A stretch of 5,596 bases of DNA from CAMPJU01 sp046566095 (GTDB lineage Bacteria > Pseudomonadota > Gammaproteobacteria > Xanthomonadales > Xanthomonadaceae): contig JBKHXI010000110.1 of NCBI GenBank assembly GCA_046566095.1, positions 1 through 5,596 of the forward strand, read 5' to 3'. Of this stretch, positions 1 through 5,124 are shown piece after piece (position 1 is the first letter of the stretch; every line of letters begins with the position of its first letter). The notes below the pieces were generated by a model. That model saw nothing but the letters and a program-made list of their open reading frames with translations. It did not search any database and was not told the origin of the DNA. The position numbers were made by a program, and so were the translations under genes.

Positions 1-162
1 CAGGTCGCGTCCGGCGCCACCCTGGCCAACCCGGAGGTGCTGGAGTTCGCGGTCACCCAGCCGGGCACCTACAAGTACCAGGTCACCGGCTACGCCACGG
101 TCCTGGCCGACTACACCCTGGACAGCACCCTCACCCGCGCGGTGGTGAACGCCGGCCAGTAA
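1..162 (+). CDS. C-terminal end of a probably secreted protein (PPC-like beta-sandwich domain), partial
   Basis: The reading frame is open from the first base and ends with TAA at 160-162, leaving 53 residues. The start lies outside the window. The piece alternates short hydrophobic and Thr/Tyr/Val strands, with a stretch PEVLEFAVTQPGTYKYQVTG followed by a final strand near YTLDSTLTR. This pattern (an E-x-F-x-V strand, a P-G-T-Y-x-Y-x-V strand, then a closing Y-T-L strand) is typical of the pre-peptidase C-terminal (PPC) beta-sandwich at the end of secreted proteases. In Xanthomonadaceae these are often S8 subtilisin-like enzymes. No catalytic part is visible, so the protease identity is inference; any extracellular protein with a terminal beta-sandwich would fit. 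A strong terminator about 50 nt downstream indicates that this gene ends its transcription unit. Confidence 0.6.
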   Translation, partial: QVASGATLANPEVLEFAVTQPGTYKYQVTGYATVLADYTLDSTLTRAVVNAGQ

Positions 163-210
163 GGGCCTCCTTCGCAGGACAGGCATCGCCTGGACGTCAC
201 GGAAGACGCG

Positions 211-250
211 CAGCGGCCGGCAGAGGGAACCTGCCGGCCGTTGGTCTTTC
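211..250 (+). terminator. Intrinsic (Rho-independent) terminator of the upstream secreted-protein gene
   Basis: CGGCCGGCAG at 214-223 pairs perfectly with CTGCCGGCCG at 231-240 around a 7-nt loop (224-230). The stem can extend to 211-223/231-243 with a G-U, an A-T and a C-G pair. TTGGTCTTTC (241-250) follows immediately and supplies a moderately U-rich tail. It begins 48 nt after the stop codon at 160-162 and precedes no other gene closely, so it most likely ends the transcript of that gene. Confidence 0.85.
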
Positions 251-345
251 CGGCCGCCGGACTGCCGCCACTCGGCTCCCTGCCCCGCCGCACCCCCCGA
301 TCCGCCGGCACGCCCCATCCGGCGCGCTCCGCGGCATGCCGGGAA

Positions 346-371
346 GCATCGCGGGCAAGGCCCGCTCCTGC
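346..371 (-). repeat. REP-like palindromic element (pseudomonad/xanthomonad type)
   Basis: Read on the minus strand this is GCAGGAGCGGGC, CTT, then GCCCGCGATGC. A perfect 6-bp stem (351-356 with 360-365) with a 3-nt loop is preceded by a GCAGGAG head. The layout (G-T/C-A-G-G-A-G-C head, GC-rich stem, GCGATGC tail) matches the extragenic REP sequences common in Pseudomonas and Xanthomonadaceae genomes, which are usually mobilised by RAYT (TnpA-REP) transposases. Only one copy is seen here, without an inverted partner, so it is a lone REP rather than a BIME. Assignment rests on motif recall and could not be checked against other copies in the genome. Confidence 0.65.
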
Positions 372-458
372 GAGGCGGCCCGGGGTCCGGCGGGGCATAC
401 TGTCGCCGCGCCCCGGCCGCATCCCGCGGCCGGCGGCATGCCGAACCGGAGCGCGACC

Positions 459-575
459 ATGAGCAAGGGCCTGGACCGCAAGCGCGAAGACAAGAAGAAG
501 CCGGCCAAGACCGCCAAGGAAAAAAAGCAGGTCAAGCGCGACAAGAAGGCCGGCAAGCCGTTCGCGCCCGCCTAG
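459..575 (+). CDS. Small lysine-rich conserved protein, 38 aa
   Basis: The ATG at 459 is preceded by GGAG (448-451) at a 7-nt spacing, a good ribosome binding site. It gives a 38-residue protein beginning MSKGLDRKREDKKKPAK and ending with TAG at 573-575. Thirteen residues are Lys and three Arg, against five acidic residues, so it is strongly basic and probably disordered or helical, with no signal peptide or membrane segment. Small proteins with an MSKG-x-D-x-K-K-E-x-K-K-x-P-x-K-T-x-K-E-K start are, as I recall, a recurrent hypothetical family in gammaproteobacteria; their function is unknown. A nucleic-acid or ribosome contact is only a guess from charge. An upstream in-frame ATG at 336 was rejected because the added residues would cover the REP element and carry no conserved pattern. 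Confidence 0.75.
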   Translation: MSKGLDRKREDKKKPAKTAKEKKQVKRDKKAGKPFAPA

Positions 576-620
576 CGTTTCTGTTCTGTCCCGCAGGTTC
601 CCTGCACGACTACGCCTGCG

Positions 621-687
621 TTGTCGTTCCGGACGCCGTGGGGAACCTGTTCGAAAAACAGGTCCTTCGCTTCGCTCAGGACGACAA
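621..687. repeat. Dispersed repeat, inverted pair of about 31-bp arms
   Basis: The left arm (621-651, starting TTGTCGTTCCGGACG and ending GGAACCTGTT) is an imperfect inverted copy of the right arm (657-687). Comparing the left arm with the reverse complement of the right arm gives 21 of 31 identical positions, with the outer 7 and inner 7 bases all identical. The loop is about 5 nt. The right arm read on the minus strand contains GTCCTGAGCGAAGCGAAGGA, the DNA form of the widespread element whose spurious translation reads VLSEAKDL. The pair could fold into a long imperfect hairpin in RNA. Confidence 0.7.
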
Positions 688-730
688 CGTCCTGCGAACG
701 ATATTTCAGGAACAGAACACCGGCTGTCCC

Positions 731-760
731 TGTGGTTCCGGACGCAACGAAGAATCTGCT
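731..760 (+). repeat. Dispersed repeat, single diverged arm
   Basis: TGTGGTTCCGGACGCAACGA followed by AGAATCTGCT matches the left-arm pattern of the unit at 621 (TGTCGTTCCGGACGC, then GGAACCTG) with several substitutions. No clear inverted partner follows before the next copy at 770, so it appears to be a solo, decayed arm. Confidence 0.6.
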
Positions 761-769
761 CTGGTCCCC

Positions 770-789
770 TTGTCGTTCCGGACGCAGTC
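770..789 (+). repeat. Truncated repeat arm in tandem with the next copy
   Basis: TTGTCGTTCCGGACGCAGTC is the first part of the left arm, cut after about 19 bases and immediately followed by a full copy starting at 790 with the same TTGTCGTTCCG. The two start points are 20 bp apart. This looks like a partial tandem duplication or an insertion of one copy into another. Confidence 0.65.
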
Positions 790-880
790 TTGTCGTTCCG
801 AACGCAGTGAGGAACCTGCTCGATCCGGAAGCAGGTTCCTCGCATGCCTTCGCCGGGGTCGAAGGCGCCCCGGAACGACG
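790..880. repeat. Dispersed repeat, full inverted pair with perfect 12-bp inner stem
   Basis: The left arm (790-820) begins TTGTCGTTCCGAACGCAGTG and ends GAGGAACCTGCT (809-820), which pairs perfectly with AGCAGGTTCCTC (830-841) across a 9-nt loop. The outer ends also pair: TGTCGTTCCG (791-800) against CGGAACGACG (871-880), 9 of 10 positions. The right half is longer than the left (about 51 versus 31 bases) because of an extra stretch around 843-870. It lies 26 bp beyond the 3' end of the minus-strand lipoprotein gene and might act as a barrier or mRNA stabiliser there. Confidence 0.7.
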
Positions 881-906
881 GCCGGTCGCCGGCAGCGGCA
901 GCCCCG

Positions 907-1665
907 TCAGCGCCGCGAGTTGACCTCGACCAGGATCCGCTCGGCCCACCACTGGCTGCCGACCCGCCGCGCCTGGATCCGCACGATGTCGCCCGGGTCC
1001 AGGTCGCGCGGCTGGTAGCGGCGGCCCTGCCACTCGACCAGGGTGCGCGCGTCGTAGCGGACGATCTCGCCGCGCCCGCCGTGGCCGCCGTCGAGGCGGA
1101 GCGTCTGCGAGCGCGGATCCACGTAGGCGATGCGCCCGCGCAGTTCCTGCATTCCGTAGCCGCCGCCCGGCGCATAGGGGTCGTGCCCGTAGCCGCCGCC
1201 GTAGTAGCCGCCTTCGCGGACGTTGCGCACGACCTCGATGGTGCGCGCGTACAGGCGGTTGCCCGTGCCGGCGGCATCGATCCTGATCACGTCGCCGCGC
1301 TCCAGGCCTTCCACCGGATGCTGGCGGCCCTGGTAGAACAGCCGGGTGCGATGGTCGTACTGCACCGCGACCTGCTGCCCGCGCCGCCCGTAGCCGTCCT
1401 CGACCACCAGCACGATCCGGTTGTAGCCGCGGTCCAGCCGCTGCACCGTGCCCACCATCTGCGAGCCGTACTGGCCGTACTGCCCGCCGCCATAGGGATC
1501 CGGGTAGCCGGCCACGCCGCCGGGATAGCCGCCGGGGTAACCACCGTAGGCGCCCGGCCAGGTCGCGCAGCCGCCCAGCAGCAGCGCGCCGGCCAGCAGC
1601 GTCGTCGCCGCGAACCGGCGCCGCAGCGGCGAAGACGGGGAAGATGGCGGATGCAGGCGGGTCAT
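907..1665 (-). CDS. Putative outer-membrane lipoprotein with two Gly/Tyr-rich linkers and two copies of a small beta-rich domain
   Basis: This is a complete 252-residue protein. The ATG (complement of 1663-1665) has AGGAG (complement of 1673-1677) at a 7-nt spacing; the stop is TGA. An Arg-containing N-region (R15-R17), a hydrophobic stretch (about 19-30) and a lipobox L30-G31-G32-C33 mark a signal peptidase II lipoprotein. Ala at +2 (no Asp) favours outer-membrane sorting. Residues 34-69 form a Gly/Tyr/Pro-rich linker. Two related domains follow, at about 70-149 and 175-249. Both have the order x-G-x-(V/I), a strand, YD-x-RT, a QG(R) turn, L-x-x-GD-(V/I)-(V/I)-R-I and a closing strand ending in V-(V/E)-V. 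A second Gly/Tyr-rich linker (about 152-172) precedes domain two. The domains resemble OB-like or DUF5666-type folds, but that is inference. There is no catalytic motif and no known function. A 238-bp gap separates it from selO, so it probably has its own promoter. Confidence 0.85.
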   Translation of the reverse strand: MTRLHPPSSPSSPLRRRFAATTLLAGALLLGGCATWPGAYGGYPGGYPGGVAGYPDPYGGGQYGQYGSQMVGTVQRLDRGYNRIVLVVEDGYGRRGQQVAVQYDHRTRLFYQGRQHPVEGLERGDVIRIDAAGTGNRLYARTIEVVRNVREGGYYGGGYGHDPYAPGGGYGMQELRGRIAYVDPRSQTLRLDGGHGGRGEIVRYDARTLVEWQGRRYQPRDLDPGDIVRIQARRVGSQWWAERILVEVNSRR

Positions 1666-1903
1666 GCGCGTACTCCTGCCCAGGGGCGGCCGAAACAGGC
1701 CCCATCATGGGAACAGCCGTCGTGAACGCAGGATAATTGCGCGCGATCGGCTTCAGCGAGGCTTTAGCGAAGAACCATCGGCCGCACCCCGCTGCAGAGC
1801 GGTGGGCACGACACAGCCGTCGCGACCGCGGCCATCGCCGCCCGCGAATGCGCGTCCCCGCTGCGCGCGGTTGTGAAATCGCCTGCACGTGCCTGCCGAC
1901 CGC
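1666..1903. other. Intergenic region between selO and the lipoprotein gene
   Basis: This 238-bp gap should carry the end of the selO transcript and the promoter of the lipoprotein gene, both on the minus strand. The only clear element is the lipoprotein ribosome binding site at 1673-1677. An A/T island stands out at 1733-1738 (AATTAT on the minus strand, a 4/6 match to a -10 box), but no recognisable -35 box lies 16-18 nt upstream. No U-tailed hairpin was found after the selO stop. No coding pattern is seen. Confidence 0.45.
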
Positions 1904-3460
1904 TCAGGAACTGCAGGAAAGCATCGAGCAGCCGGGCCGGTCGCGCGCCCAGTCCGGCCGGCGCCGGGCGTAGTCCTCGCGACCGGGCTGGTCCTCGTAG
2001 GGACGGCGCAGGACTTCCTGCAGCGCATGCAGTTCCGACAGGTCGCCGGCCTCGGCGCGCTCGATCGCCCGCTGGGCGAGCCAGTTGCGCAGCACGTATT
2101 TCGGATTGGCCGCGCGCATCCGCGCCCGCCGCTCCTGCGCCGACAGGCCGTCCTCGGCGAGCCTGGCTTTGCGGCGCCGCAGCCAGCCCAGCAGCCCCGG
2201 TTCGACCTGCCGGCGCCTGCCCTCGTCGTAGAACGCATCGGAAAACCGGTCCAGCGAAACCGTGTCCGCGGGCAGGTCCGACAGCGCCCGGAACCAGAGG
2301 GTCATGTCCACCTCGCCCGCATGCAACAGCGCCAGCAGGTCCTGCATCAGCCCGGGATCGCCCTCCCGGCAATGCTCCAGGCCGAGCTTGGCGGCCGTGT
2401 TGCCGCGTTCGCTGGCATCCCATGCCTGTTCGAAGCGGCGCAGGCCTTCCTGCAGCGGCGCCGGATCCGCGAACAGCGGCGACAGCGCCTGCGCCAGCCG
2501 TACCAGGTTCCAGCCGGCGATCCGCGGCTGCCAGCCGAAACGGTAGCGACGGCCCTGGGCATCGGTGGTGTTGGGAGTCCAGTCCGGATCGTAGTCCTCG
2601 ATCCAGCCGTAGGGGCCGTAGTCGATGGTCAGCCCGAGGATCGACATGTTGTCGGTGTTGAGCACGCCGTGCACGAAGCCGACCCGCATCCAGTGCGCGA
2701 CCAGCACCGCGGTCCGTTCGCACACCTCGCCGAACCAGCGCGCGTACAGGTCCTCGCCCTGCCCGTGCAATTGCGGGAAGTCGCGGTCGATGCAGAAATC
2801 CGCCAGCGTCCGCAGCAGCTGCACGTCGCCGCGGGCGAACGGCAGTTCGAAGCTGCCGAAGCGGATGAACGACGGCGCCGCGCGGCACACCACCGCACCG
2901 GGCTCCAGCCGCGGATGGCCGTCGTAGAACATGTCGCGCTCGACCTGCTCGCCGGTGGCCACCAGGCACAGGGCGCGGGTGGTCGGCACGCCGAGGTGGT
3001 GCATGGCCTCGCTGCACAGGAACTCGCGGATCGAGGAGCGCAGCACCGCGCGGCCGTCGGCGTGGCGCGAGTACGGGGTCGGCCCCGCGCCCTTGAGCTG
3101 CAGCTCCCAGCGCGCGCCCTCGCGGTCCACGACCTCACCCAGACCGATCGCGCGTCCGTCGCCCAGCTGCCCGGCCCAGTGCCCGAACTGGTGGCCGCCG
3201 TAGTTGGCCGCATAGGCGAACATGCCCGGCAGCAGGCGGTTGCCGGCGAACACCGCGGCGAACTCCCGGTCGCGCAGGTCCGCCGGCGTCAGTCCGAGCG
3301 CGGCCGCCAGCTCCGGCGACCAGGCCAGCAGCCGCGGCGCCCGCACCGGCGTGGGCGCGACCGGCGACCACAGCGCGCCCTCGACCTGGCGCACGCCCGG
3401 CGTCTGTTCCGGCTCCCCCGGAAGCTCGTTCACGAACCGGTTGTCGAAGGCCAGGCGCAT
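1904..3460 (-). CDS. selO: Protein adenylyltransferase SelO (YdiU family)
   Basis: SelO is a pseudokinase-fold enzyme that transfers AMP from ATP to Ser/Thr/Tyr of target proteins; in E. coli it is linked to redox homeostasis. This copy has 518 residues, slightly longer than E. coli YdiU (478). Recognisable blocks are FDNRFVNELPGE (5-16), the Gly-rich ANYGGHQFGHWAGQLGDGR (85-103), LQLKGAGPTPYSR (120-132, with K123 as the ATP-binding Lys), REFLCSEAM (145-153, with E146 in the helix-C position), HGVLNTDNMSI (264-274, D270/N271) and IDYGPYGWIEDYDP (279-292, with D280 replacing the DFG Asp). The protein ends ...CSMLSCSS; the antepenultimate Cys (C516, codon TGC) is the position held by selenocysteine in animal SelO. 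The start at 3460 was chosen because AGGA lies 8 nt upstream; an ATG at 3469 has no good site. It is transcribed divergently from the KaiC-like gene. Confidence 0.95.
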   Translation of the reverse strand: MRLAFDNRFVNELPGEPEQTPGVRQVEGALWSPVAPTPVRAPRLLAWSPELAAALGLTPADLRDREFAAVFAGNRLLPGMFAYAANYGGHQFGHWAGQLGDGRAIGLGEVVDREGARWELQLKGAGPTPYSRHADGRAVLRSSIREFLCSEAMHHLGVPTTRALCLVATGEQVERDMFYDGHPRLEPGAVVCRAAPSFIRFGSFELPFARGDVQLLRTLADFCIDRDFPQLHGQGEDLYARWFGEVCERTAVLVAHWMRVGFVHGVLNTDNMSILGLTIDYGPYGWIEDYDPDWTPNTTDAQGRRYRFGWQPRIAGWNLVRLAQALSPLFADPAPLQEGLRRFEQAWDASERGNTAAKLGLEHCREGDPGLMQDLLALLHAGEVDMTLWFRALSDLPADTVSLDRFSDAFYDEGRRRQVEPGLLGWLRRRKARLAEDGLSAQERRARMRAANPKYVLRNWLAQRAIERAEAGDLSELHALQEVLRRPYEDQPGREDYARRRPDWARDRPGCSMLSCSS

Positions 3461-3468
3461 CGCCGCCA

Positions 3469-3474
3469 TCCTGC
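3469..3474 (-). promoter_or_regulatory. Ribosome binding site deciding the selO start
   Basis: GCAGGA on the minus strand, with AGGA at 3472-3469, lies 8 nt before the ATG at 3460. The competing ATG at 3469 uses the last base of this motif and has only a G/C-rich, non-Shine-Dalgarno sequence upstream. Family alignment also favours a start just before RLAFDNRF. Confidence 0.55.
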
Positions 3475-3609
3475 GGCCAGCAGCGCGACAATGGAACCCG
3501 AAGGCGGTCCCGGCCGCGCCGCCTGCACATGGCGTTGACATGCCGCCGGGCTGAATCCCCGGTGAAATCCGCATCTTTCCTGGGTCGCGCACTCCGCCCG
3601 CCCCGTCGA

Positions 3610-3625
3610 CGTACGTGGGGCGTAC
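3610..3625 (+). promoter_or_regulatory. CGTAC repeat/hairpin holding the likely Shine-Dalgarno of the KaiC-like gene
   Basis: The sequence CGTACGTGGGGCGTAC contains CGTAC twice, starting 11 bp apart (3610 and 3621), about one helical turn. It also contains an inverted repeat, GTACG (3611-3615) and CGTAC (3621-3625), around the 5-nt loop TGGGG. The GGGG in that loop (3617-3620), 10 nt before the ATG at 3631, is the only Shine-Dalgarno-like sequence there. The motif could be a DNA operator or an RNA hairpin that presents or hides the ribosome site. It is short, so chance is not excluded. Confidence 0.35.
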
Positions 3626-3630
3626 AAGAC

Positions 3631-5124
3631 ATGAACGAACAGTCCAGAAGCGAGCGCGTCCCGGTTTCCACCGGCATCGAGGGCCTCGACACCATCCTCG
3701 GCGGCGGCCTGACCGCCAACCGCCTGTACCTGGTCGAGGGGGTTCCCGGCGCCGGCAAGACCACGCTCGCCCTGCAGTTCCTGCTGGACGGGCTGCGCCG
3801 GGGCGAGACCGTCCTCTACGTCACCCTGTCGGAAACCGAGTACGAACTGCGCGAGGTCGCCGCCTCGCACGGCTGGTCGCTGGACGGGGTCCACATCCAC
3901 GAACTGCCGCCTTCCGGCGACCAGCTCGATCCGGACGACCAGTACACGATGTTCCACCCTTCCGAGGTGGAACTGGGGCGCACCACCCGGCGCATCCTCG
4001 ACGAGGTCGAGCGCCTCAAGCCGGACCGGGTGGTGTTCGATTCGCTCGCCGAACTGCGACTGCTGGCCGGTGCGGTGCTGCGCTTCCGCCGCCAGGTGCT
4101 GGCCCTGAAGCAGTACTTCGCGGGCCGCGGCAGCACCGTGCTCCTGCTCGACGAGAGCAAGATCGCCGAGCAGGGCCTGCACGTGCACACCATCGTCCAC
4201 GGCGTGGTCTCGCTCGACCAGCTGCGCCCCGAATACGGCGGCGACCGGCGCCGGCTGCGGATCAGCAAGTTCCGCGGGCGCCGCTTCCGCGGCGGCTACC
4301 ACGACTACGAGATCCGTACCGGCGGCCTGATCGTGTTCCCGCGCCTGGTCGCCGCGCACTACCGCCGGGGCGGCGAGCACGAGCCGGTCGGCAGCGGTTC
4401 TGCGGCGCTCGACGCGCTGCTCGGCGGCGGCCTGGAGCGCGGCACCAGCACCCTGATCATCGGCGCCGCCGGCACCGGCAAGTCCTCGCTGGCAACCATG
4501 GTGATGATGGCCGCGGCCGAGCGCGGCGAGGCCTCGGCGATGTTCACCTTCGACGAGAGCGTGCGTTCCCTGATCACCCGTTCGCACGGCATCGGCTTCG
4601 ACATCCAACGGCATGTCGACGAGGGCCTGATCCGGCTGCAGGCGATCGACCCCGCGGAACTGTCGCCCGGCGAGTTCATCCAGGGCATCCGCGAAGCGGT
4701 CGAGGATAACGATGCCAAGGTCGTGGTGATCGACAGCCTCAACGGCTACCTCAACGCCATGCCCGAGGAGCGTTTCATGATCGTGCAGCTGCACGAGGTG
4801 CTGGCCTACCTCGGGCAGATGGGCGTGCTCACCATCCTGGTCAGCGCCCAGCAGGGCCTGATCGGCCACATGATCAACAACATCGACGTCAGCTACCTGG
4901 CCGACGGTGTGATCCTGCTGCGCTATTTCGAGTCGCGCGGCGCGGTGCGCCAGGCGATCTCGGTGCTGAAGAAGCGCACCGGCGCGCACGAGCGCACCAT
5001 CCGCGAACTGCGGATCGGGCGCGAGGGCCTGAGCATCGGCGAACCGCTGTCGGACTTCCGCGGGATCCTGACCGGGGTCCCGCACGAGCGGCTCGAGCCG
5101 GCCGGGGAGAGGGCCGGGCAGTGA
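3631..5124 (+). CDS. KaiC-family ATPase with two RecA-like domains
   Basis: This is a complete 497-residue protein (cyanobacterial KaiC has 519). Domain 1 begins STGIEGLDTILGGGL and has a Walker A GVPGAGKT (37-44), a TLSET motif (65-69) at the catalytic carboxylate position, and a Walker B VVFDSL (134-139, D137). Domain 2 repeats the plan: GSGSAALDALLGGGL (254-268), Walker A GAAGTGKS (278-285), TFDES (306-310, D308/E309) and Walker B VVVIDSL (364-370, D368). The ending VSYLADGVILLRYFE, KKR and REL-x-I-x-x-x-G is typical of KaiC-like C-terminal halves. The tail after TGVP is only 13 residues, so the KaiA-binding tail of cyanobacterial KaiC is missing. The protein should be a cytoplasmic ATP-binding oligomer (hexamer inferred) with possible autokinase activity. 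The start is the only in-frame ATG near the conserved N-terminus. The next gene overlaps by 4 nt, indicating an operon with a sensor protein. An actual clock role is not shown. Confidence 0.93.
   Translation: MNEQSRSERVPVSTGIEGLDTILGGGLTANRLYLVEGVPGAGKTTLALQFLLDGLRRGETVLYVTLSETEYELREVAASHGWSLDGVHIHELPPSGDQLDPDDQYTMFHPSEVELGRTTRRILDEVERLKPDRVVFDSLAELRLLAGAVLRFRRQVLALKQYFAGRGSTVLLLDESKIAEQGLHVHTIVHGVVSLDQLRPEYGGDRRRLRISKFRGRRFRGGYHDYEIRTGGLIVFPRLVAAHYRRGGEHEPVGSGSAALDALLGGGLERGTSTLIIGAAGTGKSSLATMVMMAAAERGEASAMFTFDESVRSLITRSHGIGFDIQRHVDEGLIRLQAIDPAELSPGEFIQGIREAVEDNDAKVVVIDSLNGYLNAMPEERFMIVQLHEVLAYLGQMGVLTILVSAQQGLIGHMINNIDVSYLADGVILLRYFESRGAVRQAISVLKKRTGAHERTIRELRIGREGLSIGEPLSDFRGILTGVPHERLEPAGERAGQ

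Larger units (their letters stand above)
163..458. other. Non-coding intergenic region between secreted-protein gene and Lys-rich gene
   Basis: This stretch of about 296 bp holds the terminator at 211-250 and the REP-like hairpin at 346-371. I see no convincing gene: the open frames crossing it show no recognisable protein pattern and begin without good ribosome binding sites. A possible -10 box for the downstream Lys-rich gene is CATACT at 396-401, but no matching -35 box lies at the right distance, so the promoter is unassigned. Confidence 0.6.
576..906. other. Non-coding region with a cluster of dispersed repeats
   Basis: These 331 bp lie between two convergent genes. Most of the sequence is repeat arms, described separately at 621-687, 731-760, 770-789 and 790-880. 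A further decayed arm may start at GCAGGTTCC (593-601). A small hairpin, GCCGG-TCG-CCGGC, sits at 881-893, just past the lipoprotein stop on the minus strand, but it lacks a U-run and is a weak terminator candidate. Open frames across this region translate the repeats into peptides such as VLSEAKDL and RPERSEGP, which are known signs of such repeats and not of genes. Confidence 0.7.
3461..3630. other. Divergent intergenic region between selO and the KaiC-like gene
   Basis: These 170 bp must contain both promoters. A perfect TTGACA occurs at 3535-3540 on the + strand, but the bases 16-18 nt downstream (around 3557-3563) are G/C-rich and do not form a -10 box. The nearest A-rich match, TGAAAT at 3563-3568, is about 22 nt away. 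No promoter can be assigned firmly to either gene. The downstream end carries the repeated CGTAC motif at 3610-3625. Confidence 0.4.

Noticed and set aside
881..893. GCCGG-TCG-CCGGC hairpin as the lipoprotein terminator
   Set aside because: The stem is only 5 bp and there is no U-run after it on the minus strand; such hairpins are frequent by chance at this GC content.
572..1888. Long minus-strand open frames (572-1888 and 111-1277) overlapping the lipoprotein gene
   Set aside because: Their sequences are Arg/Ala-rich shadows, and their ends translate the dispersed repeats (VLSEAKDL, RPERSEGP type). The lipoprotein frame has a lipobox, a ribosome site and duplicated domains.
1889..3538. A 549-codon open frame on the + strand opposite selO
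   Set aside because: It is the antisense shadow of a clearly recognised gene. In GC-rich DNA, antisense frames lack stops by codon bias; its product is low-complexity in Arg/Ala/Gln/Val and has no family pattern.
3535..3540. Perfect TTGACA as a -35 box for the KaiC-like gene
   Set aside because: No acceptable -10 box lies 16-18 nt downstream; the bases there are G/C-rich, so a single hexamer is not enough.
3461..3592. Upstream in-frame starts for selO at 3592 and 3469
   Set aside because: The extra N-terminal residues are not typical of SelO, and the best-placed Shine-Dalgarno (AGGA) serves the ATG at 3460.
3529..3630. Upstream in-frame ATG at 3529 for the KaiC-like gene
   Set aside because: It would add 34 residues rich in Arg and Pro with no family similarity; KaiC-type proteins start shortly before the S-T-G-I-x-G-L-D motif, as with the ATG at 3631.
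3430..5085. A 551-codon open frame on the - strand opposite the KaiC-like gene
   Set aside because: It is a shadow frame: rich in Asp, Val, His and Gln repeats, without motifs, and opposite a gene with two complete Walker A/B sets.
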